Assembly: GCA_947573465.1 (NCBI GenBank)
Contig: CANPET010000143.1
Location: 1 to 5,175 of the forward strand
From: an uncultured Eubacterium sp.
GTDB taxonomy: Bacteria > Bacillota > Clostridia > Lachnospirales > Lachnospiraceae
Reading direction: 5' to 3'
DNA: 5,175 nt
Part shown: positions 1 to 5,175 of the stretch, one piece after another
Layout: the number at the start of each line of letters is the position of its first letter
Numbering within the stretch: position 1 is the first letter of the stretch
The notes under the pieces: model-generated
What the model saw: only the letters and a program-made list of their open reading frames with translations
What the model was told of the DNA's origin: nothing
Database searches by the model: none
Translations under genes and position numbers: made by a program

Positions 1-3
1 TAT

Positions 4-9
4 CTCTCC
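4..9 (-). promoter_or_regulatory. Ribosome binding site for a gene just outside the left edge
   Basis: GGAGAG follows the adaptor stop codon (TAA at 18-16) by six bases and leaves three bases before the edge. Its position matches the spacing of the other sites here, so a start codon is expected within a few bases of the boundary. By analogy with YknWXYZ, that gene would be an ABC ATPase, but nothing of it can be read. Confidence 0.6.
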
Positions 10-15
10 AAAGCA

Positions 16-1308
16 TTATTCCTTCACCACACTTGCGAATACTTCACCGTCATAGTAACTTTCTTCTGGATTTTTCACAATGTAATCCTGTTCTGAAATG
101 TCTCCGGTAATTTCTATTTTATCTTCTTGCAAATTGCCAATCTCCACTTTCTGCTTACTTATCTTCTGTGTGTCCAAATCACAAATAAATATAAAATAGT
201 TCTCCTCTTCACGAATCAGACTCGAATAGCTGCAAAGCAATGCTTTTTTACTACTAAAAAATTCCATTTTGTATTGCCTTGCATCACCTATTATAAACTT
301 CTTCTTTTGTTCTTTATCTAAAGAAGCAATCAGATAAAATGTATCATTAAGCACAACATCACCTATTTTATTTTGATTGGTAGCCTGCTTTTCTTTAATG
401 ACAAGAGAAAAATTTGTATGGTCATCCTTTAATGTAACCGTATCTCCCTCCGAAAGCAACCCGAAGTTTTTTTCTTCTGTCTTAATTTTTAAATTCAGTT
501 TCTTTGTATCATATAACGTATAAATTTTCTGGCACGCAGTTGTATAGATTCCTTTGGATATGCAAAGCTCAGCAACAATTCCACTTTTATCTGCATACTG
601 CATTTTCTCAATTATTTGCTTTTTCTCTTGTAACTGCTTTATAGTAAGTTCAGATAATTTAATTTTATGTTTCAAAATTTTAATATTGGAATTTTCTGAG
701 ACTTGGTAATCTGCTATTTCTTTTTCCACATAATCACACTGTTCTAGTGCAGATTTATACTTCTCTTCAGCATCTCTATATGTTTTTTTTGCTGCAAGCA
801 ACACTAAGTTATCCTTATCTTTCTTATAATCCTCTCTTGCCTGTAACAGAGAGGCCTTCTGATAGTCTAATTCGTTTTTAGCAAGATTACAAGTTAGCTG
901 GTACGTTGATAAACTTAGCTTAAGCTCAGAAAGCCTGCTCTTTTCTTGTTGTTCTTCCTGGGCAATCTGGACTTCTAACATCCTCTTACTTTCCTCTTCC
1001 CTGAGAATCTCCTCCTCATAATCCTGTGTAGAAAAACGAAATAGTTGTTCTCCTTTTGTTACCATATCATTTTCTTTTACAAGAACACTTTTTACATAGA
1101 ATACATCTGGTGCATATATCTCTGTCTTATCATTACATTCTGTTTTTGCAACCACCGTACTTTCAAACTTCAAATATTCATTTTTTAGCTTTTCTACTCT
1201 GATTTGGTAATCTACCTTTAAATCATTCCACTTATTAAAAACTTGTAATACAGCTAGAATAACTAACACAAGAATAACACCACTAGCAATGTAGCACTTT
1301 TTCTTCAT
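16..1308 (-). CDS. HlyD/YknX-like membrane fusion protein (efflux adaptor)
   Basis: This 430-residue protein has a basic N-terminus (MKKK) and one membrane anchor (about 6-24), with the rest outside the cell membrane. A short barrel/lipoyl half (about 60-95: IYAPDVFYVKSVLVKENDMVTKGEQLF, with the typical V-x(4)-D-x-V-x-x-G-x-x-L pattern) is followed by a long Glu/Lys/Gln-rich coiled-coil hairpin (about 97-238). The second lipoyl half then follows (about 239-266: ADKSGIVAELCISKGIYTTACQKIYTL), and the C-terminal beta-barrel and membrane-proximal parts (about 270-430). This order defines HlyD-family adaptors. In Gram-positive bacteria they work with MacB-like ABC transporters or bacteriocin exporters. 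The start is fixed by GGAGGAG with six bases between GGAGG and the ATG. It sits 20 bases after the Yip1-fused gene, matching the YknW-YknX order. It is very divergent, and the exact partner is not visible. The adaptor assignment is strong; export of a modified peptide or toxin immunity is inferred. Confidence 0.87.
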   Translation of the reverse strand: MKKKCYIASGVILVLVILAVLQVFNKWNDLKVDYQIRVEKLKNEYLKFESTVVAKTECNDKTEIYAPDVFYVKSVLVKENDMVTKGEQLFRFSTQDYEEEILREEESKRMLEVQIAQEEQQEKSRLSELKLSLSTYQLTCNLAKNELDYQKASLLQAREDYKKDKDNLVLLAAKKTYRDAEEKYKSALEQCDYVEKEIADYQVSENSNIKILKHKIKLSELTIKQLQEKKQIIEKMQYADKSGIVAELCISKGIYTTACQKIYTLYDTKKLNLKIKTEEKNFGLLSEGDTVTLKDDHTNFSLVIKEKQATNQNKIGDVVLNDTFYLIASLDKEQKKKFIIGDARQYKMEFFSSKKALLCSYSSLIREEENYFIFICDLDTQKISKQKVEIGNLQEDKIEITGDISEQDYIVKNPEESYYDGEVFASVVKE

Positions 1309-1328
1309 TTGACTCCTCCAGATTTATA

Positions 1329-2030
1329 TTACAAATTTCCAATCCCTTCTCCAGCCCATACATTTAATCCTGATATTAACATCAAAATTCCGAACATAAA
1401 AATGCAGATTATGATATTGTCCCGCTTTTTGAAGCCAGTTACAGACTTCAGACCATAATACACTAATATGTATTTCCATACTGCAAATAGTTCCACGCCA
1501 GACAGAATTCCTTTCAAAAAAGGAGACACAGTACCTGGAAAATAATAACCAATACTGGTAAATGAACTGTTGAAATATAATTCATTTGTTCCGATGGATA
1601 CAAGTCCTAAAAATAGATAACTCAATACTAAAGGAATATGTGCATATGCCATTATGCTTAAGTACTGTCTAAGGTTTCCTTCACCTTTTCGTATTTTTAC
1701 CAGCATCCAGATAAAAATTCCCGCCAGAAAATACATGACAATAGAATTTAAAAAGGTGCTTCGCAAAGACTGATATGGTGACTCTGACACCATTTTCTCT
1801 ATCTGTACGTTCGTCAGGTTCAAATTAAAAAGATCTTTCATACTATACATGTATTGATATGTCAGTGCTTCGCAATACTCTCGGAACAAGTCGAACCGGG
1901 CTACAAGCAAAACTATTTTACTAGTGACTACAATGCATGCCATAATAAGAAAATGTGCTTCTTGTGTCACTTGTTGAAATCCTTTTTCTGGAGAACCTAT
2001 TACATGAATTATTTTTTTTAACTTTTTCAT
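1329..2030 (-). other. Yip1/YknW-like membrane domain, possible separate in-frame product
   Basis: Codon 470 of the radical SAM gene is an ATG that begins MKKLKKIIHVIGSPEKGF, which looks like the natural N-terminus of a stand-alone Yip1 protein: a short basic stretch, then the SPxxxF signature. Translation from here would give 233 residues with five membrane helices, about the size of Bacillus YknW. In YknWXYZ, YknW is a Yip1 protein that helps assemble the YknX adaptor, YknY ATPase and YknZ permease. A HlyD/YknX-like gene follows here too. Yip1 domain identity is supported by its sequence pattern. Whether it is also made as a free protein is inference from the internal ribosome binding site. 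Confidence 0.6.
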
Positions 2031-3437
2031 AGACACATCCTTTCTGCAAAATAAGATATATGCATAACGAAGCACTGGTGCGGAGTACGCAAATCTTGCA
2101 CCATTCGCCTGCTGTTTCATAACTAGTTCTGTTATTTCATTCACATCGTCAACAGAAATTAATGGGTGGGTTTTGAAAAAAACATCTTTATCGGCATACC
2201 ATGCAGGATCATCGAATACGTCCTCATTAACTTCTATACCATAGTCTTTACGAATCCACCATAAATCTGATGGCATAAGCCAAAGCCAGTTTAAATTCGC
2301 CATGACCCCATATGTTCCACAAAGGTAAGACATGGTCTGTACAGTCTTTTTAATATCCTCAACTGTTTCCCATGGAAAACCTATAATGAAAGAAAGTGAC
2401 ACAGTATACTGTAAATCGTAGTCAGATAACTTCTCAACACATTCTTCAAGCTGTTCTACTGTAATTCCTTTTCTTATTTTTTTTAATCCCTCATTATATC
2501 CGCATTCTACTCCTATTTGTATCATATTCACCATATCAATTGGTATCTGTTCTACCACACCTGGTTTTATGATATCTGTAACACGTGCCTCAAATGTTAC
2601 CTTAATATAGGGATTTGCCTGGTGAATCTGATTCAGTATGTTAACTGCCCGGTTCACATCAGCAGTAAAGCAGTCATCCACAAAATATATATTTGGCTCC
2701 CCTGAGAGAGAAAGATTTTTTACATTATCATAATGTTCCAAAACTCTCTTTGTTGCTGTATCTGCGTCAAACCCTCTCCAGCTATGCCTATGGCAAACTG
2801 AACAGAAGATACAGCTAAATTTACAGCCTCTAGAAGTTTCGACACCAAATGTATTATAAACAGCTTTTGGCAAGAAATCATAATCTGGTAACGGAAATTC
2901 CTTCATCTCTTCTATGGTAAGTTTTTCAGCATCTCCCGTATCAATAATTTCGCCATCTAACTTAAATTTAATCCCCTGAATTGTCTTCAGAAGATTCTTA
3001 TCATGTAAGTTTTGTATAACCTTAATTAACGTCTTTTCCCCTTCTCCTGGAATTACAATATCTACCATTGTCGACTGGATAATATAATCAGACAAATATC
3101 TTGCATGCACACCACCTACAATTACATTGATAGAAGGAAACATTTCTTTGACTGTATTAATAAACCGCTTTGCAATGCCCCAAGTAAGTGTTGTAGCTGA
3201 AAAAATAACCGCATCGTACCCTTTTCCTTCGATTAAAATTTTTATCACTTCACGCTCTTGTAAACTTCCCTCAAAAAAATTACTTTTTCGGATATAATCC
3301 GGATCTACTATGGTAACTTCAATGCCCTGTTGCCTCATAATAGTCCCTAAATAATAGACTGCCAAATGAGGAGACCATCGCATTCCTTCTGAATCATATT
3401 CAGGATGTACTGGAACTGATAAATATATAACTCTCAT
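1329..3437 (-). CDS. Cobalamin-binding radical SAM enzyme fused to a Yip1-type membrane domain
   Basis: This 702-residue protein begins with a B12-binding Rossmann domain (about 1-150): MRVIYLSVP, the P23-containing WSPHLAVYYLG helix, VIVGGVHAR (106-113) and IPGEGE (129-134). It has no DxHxxG, as is usual in class B radical SAM methylases. The radical SAM barrel follows (about 195-400): C205-C209-C212 form the CxxxCxxC site for the 4Fe-4S cluster, with an extra C215; YFVDDCF (251-257), GVECG (309-313) and FIIGFPWET (350-358) are typical of the BchE/PoyC-like group. Such enzymes usually methylate unactivated carbon, or sometimes cyclise or rearrange. From about 470 the sequence becomes a Yip1-family domain: SPEKGF near its start, five predicted membrane helices (about 496-513, 562-581, 596-615, 641-662, 674-692), GEGNLRQYLSIMAYAHIP in the middle and VWKYILVYYGLKSVTG near the end. 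The fusion should hold the enzyme at the membrane. The start has GGAGG seven bases upstream. The gene ends 20 bases before the HlyD-like gene. Inference: it modifies a peptide at its export site. Confidence 0.9.
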   Translation of the reverse strand: MRVIYLSVPVHPEYDSEGMRWSPHLAVYYLGTIMRQQGIEVTIVDPDYIRKSNFFEGSLQEREVIKILIEGKGYDAVIFSATTLTWGIAKRFINTVKEMFPSINVIVGGVHARYLSDYIIQSTMVDIVIPGEGEKTLIKVIQNLHDKNLLKTIQGIKFKLDGEIIDTGDAEKLTIEEMKEFPLPDYDFLPKAVYNTFGVETSRGCKFSCIFCSVCHRHSWRGFDADTATKRVLEHYDNVKNLSLSGEPNIYFVDDCFTADVNRAVNILNQIHQANPYIKVTFEARVTDIIKPGVVEQIPIDMVNMIQIGVECGYNEGLKKIRKGITVEQLEECVEKLSDYDLQYTVSLSFIIGFPWETVEDIKKTVQTMSYLCGTYGVMANLNWLWLMPSDLWWIRKDYGIEVNEDVFDDPAWYADKDVFFKTHPLISVDDVNEITELVMKQQANGARFAYSAPVLRYAYILFCRKDVSMKKLKKIIHVIGSPEKGFQQVTQEAHFLIMACIVVTSKIVLLVARFDLFREYCEALTYQYMYSMKDLFNLNLTNVQIEKMVSESPYQSLRSTFLNSIVMYFLAGIFIWMLVKIRKGEGNLRQYLSIMAYAHIPLVLSYLFLGLVSIGTNELYFNSSFTSIGYYFPGTVSPFLKGILSGVELFAVWKYILVYYGLKSVTGFKKRDNIIICIFMFGILMLISGLNVWAGEGIGNL
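2038..2045 (-). promoter_or_regulatory. Internal ribosome binding site at the radical SAM-Yip1 junction
   Basis: Within the coding sequence, AGAAAGGA stands seven bases before the in-frame ATG at 2030, a good Shine-Dalgarno spacing. It encodes part of the linker CRKDVS, so it could be chance in AT/purine-rich DNA. Its exact placement at the domain boundary makes internal initiation plausible. Confidence 0.45.
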
Positions 3438-3475
3438 GTCAAAACCTCCACGCTTCCAAACTTTCTAATATATTT

Positions 3476-4870
3476 CTAATGAGTTAACAGTTTATGTTCT
3501 TCTAGAAGCCCACAAACTTGTGTAACATCCTCTATAAATTCAATTTTGTTCTTGTATGAAAACTTTTGTGGATCTTTCTTTGCAACCATATCAAATATTT
3601 CTTCCAGTGAATGTTCCCCATCGATATATCCAATGAATTCCAAAATGGTATCATTTACAGATACTTCAATTTTTCCATCAACAACAAGACCATGAAATTG
3701 ATTTAAAGGTACTATCTGATATGGTGTTTCCGGTTTTTTGGGAATACTGAATTTGTTCCACTTACGAGTGAAATCAATTACATTTAACTTTCCAATTCCT
3801 TTTTCCACCTTTTTCGCTTTTACATAGAATGAATACACGGATGTTACATTCATCTCTTCGTATACTTTAATATAACGTTCAAATAATTCCTCCGCAGATT
3901 TACCGTTTTCTTTTCCCATAGCCTTTGTTACATTAATACAACGGTTTAACTGGACACCTATCGTAATTTTCAGATCAAGAACCACCGTTGTCTCAAATGA
4001 ATCTCCTAGAATTTCACGAATTGTGTCGATTAAAAACGGTTTCTTTTCATCTCCTAGTGCTTCACCAATCATGATTCCATATCCACCATCATTCAAGTGA
4101 CTATGGAATCCTTTAAAGATATCTTTTACAATATCCAGACCATCTGTTCCACCTGCCCCTGCAACAGGATAGTCAATCTCATCTGGGATTGCAATAAATG
4201 GCGGATTCGTGTAAATACGGTCAAACTTCTCATTCTCAACAGGCTCATACAAGGAACCATTTCGAATCTCTAACTTATCCTCCAAATCATTTAACACTAC
4301 ATTAAATTTCGTTACTGGCAAAGCTTGTTTATTTAATTCTACTCCAATTCCATTACTTGCCGCCATACTTCCAAAGATTGCTTGGATTCCACTTCCTGTA
4401 CATAAATCAAGGATTTTTCCAGCTGGTCTTGTCAAGATGTTATCTGTTAAGCGGAACGTATCAATCCCTATATAAACAGCTGGATCTTTTATTCTGCAAT
4501 TGGGATTTCGAAATGGAGTTCCAACAAATACAAAACGATCCAGATAAGAAACCAGAATATATCCATCTGTCTGAATATACTCTTTATGTGGTATTACAAT
4601 CCCAAGCTGTTCCATCACCTCAACAATACGACTGCCCCAGCTATTTGTAAGCCTTTCTTCTTTCACCACATCTCCTAGTAAAAGCAATTCCATTACGCAA
4701 CGATATTTTTCGTCCAGGCTCTGCACTGCTGGCTTTACTTGCTCATAAGCTGGAAGTGGATCAAAAAAGTACTGTTCTTTTCTTAATTTTTGATTGATAA
4801 TGTCATAACTTGTTTCATCTAAAAAATTTCGTAACTCTTTTACTAATTCTTTCTCTTCATATCTTAACAT
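3476..4870 (-). CDS. Class I SAM-dependent methyltransferase with C-terminal PqqD-like domain
   Basis: This 464-residue protein has three parts. Residues 1-145 form an N-terminal domain rich in helices with a probable winged-helix fold, of a type that often precedes small methyltransferase domains. Residues about 150-320 are a Rossmann methyltransferase: motif I LDLCTGSGIQ (154-163) and acidic E178 in GVELN bind SAM, and TNPPF (221-225) is the (N/D)PP(Y/F) motif of enzymes that methylate amino or amide nitrogens, such as PrmC and RlmG. Residues about 385-464 resemble PqqD-like winged helices: N406 in VSVNDTILEFI, then IDGEHSLEEIFDMV, and a final helix ending GLLEEHKLLTH. Such domains often bind leader peptides (RiPP recognition elements). 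The chosen ATG has GGAGGG six bases upstream; an upstream in-frame TTG at 4882 would begin in front of that site. The gene lies 38 bases before the radical SAM gene. Inference: it methylates a peptide substrate that it recruits through its tail. The methyltransferase call is strong, the substrate unknown, and a role on rRNA or a protein is not excluded. Confidence 0.88.
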   Translation of the reverse strand: MLRYEEKELVKELRNFLDETSYDIINQKLRKEQYFFDPLPAYEQVKPAVQSLDEKYRCVMELLLLGDVVKEERLTNSWGSRIVEVMEQLGIVIPHKEYIQTDGYILVSYLDRFVFVGTPFRNPNCRIKDPAVYIGIDTFRLTDNILTRPAGKILDLCTGSGIQAIFGSMAASNGIGVELNKQALPVTKFNVVLNDLEDKLEIRNGSLYEPVENEKFDRIYTNPPFIAIPDEIDYPVAGAGGTDGLDIVKDIFKGFHSHLNDGGYGIMIGEALGDEKKPFLIDTIREILGDSFETTVVLDLKITIGVQLNRCINVTKAMGKENGKSAEELFERYIKVYEEMNVTSVYSFYVKAKKVEKGIGKLNVIDFTRKWNKFSIPKKPETPYQIVPLNQFHGLVVDGKIEVSVNDTILEFIGYIDGEHSLEEIFDMVAKKDPQKFSYKNKIEFIEDVTQVCGLLEEHKLLTH

Positions 4871-4874
4871 AATG

Positions 4875-4880
4875 CCCTCC
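4875..4880 (-). promoter_or_regulatory. Ribosome binding site deciding the methyltransferase start
   Basis: GGAGGG precedes the ATG at 4870, with five bases between GGAGG and the ATG. The longer in-frame candidate start (TTG at 4882) would put this purine-rich block inside the coding region and has only AT-rich sequence in front of it. The ATG is therefore the better start and removes four residues (MEGI) from the longest possible protein. Confidence 0.85.
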
Positions 4881-4892
4881 AAATATTTTCTA

Positions 4893-5175
4893 TCAGTTTA
4901 ATCTGTATCCTGCAATAAATAGCAAATATAGAACTGGATACCTAATGTTAAATCCAATATGCATGCATATTGGAAATAGAAGATTTTGCGTCTTTTGGTA
5001 TACAATTCCTAAAACAATACCAAATACAAAGGTATAAATACATTTAATAGGATTTAAATGTACAATTCCAAACAAAAATGCCTGGATACAAATTACTGCT
5101 AATTTATTCTTCCTTGTTAACGATAGTGTAACTTCATCTGGGTATACGACACGAAATATATAATATGCCCTTTTT
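4893..5175 (-). CDS. CPBP-family intramembrane protease-like protein, C-terminal part (partial)
   Basis: Only the last 93 residues are in the window. The reading frame stays open to the right edge, so the start is missing; the in-frame TTG at 5075 is an internal Leu codon, not a start. Two of the three conserved CPBP (CAAX protease and bacteriocin-processing, Abi) motifs are visible: the FxxxH motif FGIVH (5072-5058) in a hydrophobic helix, and the HxxxN motif HIGFN (4961-4947), separated by a Gly-containing membrane segment (FVFGIVLGIVYQKT). The EExxxR motif that carries the catalytic glutamates in this family must lie upstream, so I cannot tell whether the protein is an active protease. Family members cleave prenylated or bacteriocin-type peptides within the membrane, or give immunity to bacteriocins. 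The TGA stop lies 22 bases before the methyltransferase ATG, which implies one transcript. Inference: it processes or protects against the product of this operon. The family call is fairly secure; the role is not. Confidence 0.82.
   Translation of the reverse strand, partial: KRAYYIFRVVYPDEVTLSLTRKNKLAVICIQAFLFGIVHLNPIKCIYTFVFGIVLGIVYQKTQNLLFPICMHIGFNIRYPVLYLLFIAGYRLN

Noticed and set aside
127..321. Plus-strand open frame of 64 codons
   Set aside because: It lies antisense inside the adaptor gene, has no convincing ribosome binding site, and its Phe/Leu/Tyr-rich product is what the complement of Lys/Glu-rich codons gives.
1237..1308. Cys5 of the adaptor as a lipoprotein attachment residue
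   Set aside because: The cysteine comes before the hydrophobic stretch, not after it, so there is no lipobox; the segment is a plain membrane anchor.
2517..2705. Plus-strand open frame of 62 codons, considered as a hidden precursor peptide
   Set aside because: It is antisense to the conserved radical SAM barrel, and its His/Ile/Tyr/Cys-rich product is a composition shadow without leader-like features.
3438..3475. 38-base gap as a place for a terminator, promoter or small RNA
   Set aside because: I find no inverted repeat followed by a T-run and no clear -35/-10 pair; it holds only the GGAGG site of the radical SAM gene.
4357..4650. Plus-strand open frame of 97 codons
   Set aside because: It is antisense to the SAM-binding motif region of the methyltransferase, and its product has no recognisable pattern.
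4871..4882. Upstream TTG start for the methyltransferase (MEGI extension)
   Set aside because: The extension overlaps the GGAGGG ribosome binding site of the ATG at 4870, and no site precedes the TTG.

Overview
The window is a compact, single-strand block of four tightly spaced genes, all read on the minus strand. They are, in order of transcription from the right edge: the end of a CPBP-family membrane protease-like protein (cut by the right edge); a class I SAM-dependent methyltransferase with a PqqD-like C-terminal domain; a cobalamin-binding radical SAM enzyme fused in frame to a five-helix Yip1-type membrane domain; and a HlyD/YknX-type membrane fusion protein. Gaps are 22, 38 and 20 bases. 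Methyltransferase, radical SAM and adaptor genes each have a strong GGAGG ribosome binding site. The last 15 bases at the left edge carry another GGAGAG site, so a further gene probably starts just outside. I see no promoter or terminator. This looks like the interior of one operon.

The DNA is AT-rich, with Gram-positive-style Shine-Dalgarno sequences and Lys/Ile/Glu-rich proteins. This suggests a low-GC Firmicute, probably a clostridial anaerobe (Lachnospiraceae-like would be my guess). The oxygen-sensitive radical SAM enzyme fits that. No rRNA, tRNA or taxonomic marker is present, so the assignment is tentative.

The genes fit a peptide-modification and export or immunity system. The two modification enzymes (cobalamin radical SAM and methyltransferase) resemble the toolkit of ribosomally made, modified peptides (RiPPs). 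The PqqD-like tail is the type of domain that binds leader peptides in such pathways. CPBP proteins occur in bacteriocin clusters as proteases or immunity proteins. The Yip1 domain followed by a HlyD-like adaptor repeats the order YknW-YknX of the Bacillus YknWXYZ transporter, which protects against the SdpC toxin. A YknY-like ATPase and a YknZ/MacB-like permease would then be expected just beyond the left edge. No precursor peptide lies inside the window. The function is therefore inferred from family resemblance and gene order, not shown.

The most notable point is the radical SAM-Yip1 fusion. A well-placed ribosome binding site and ATG sit exactly at the domain junction, so the gene may make both the fusion and a separate Yip1 protein.
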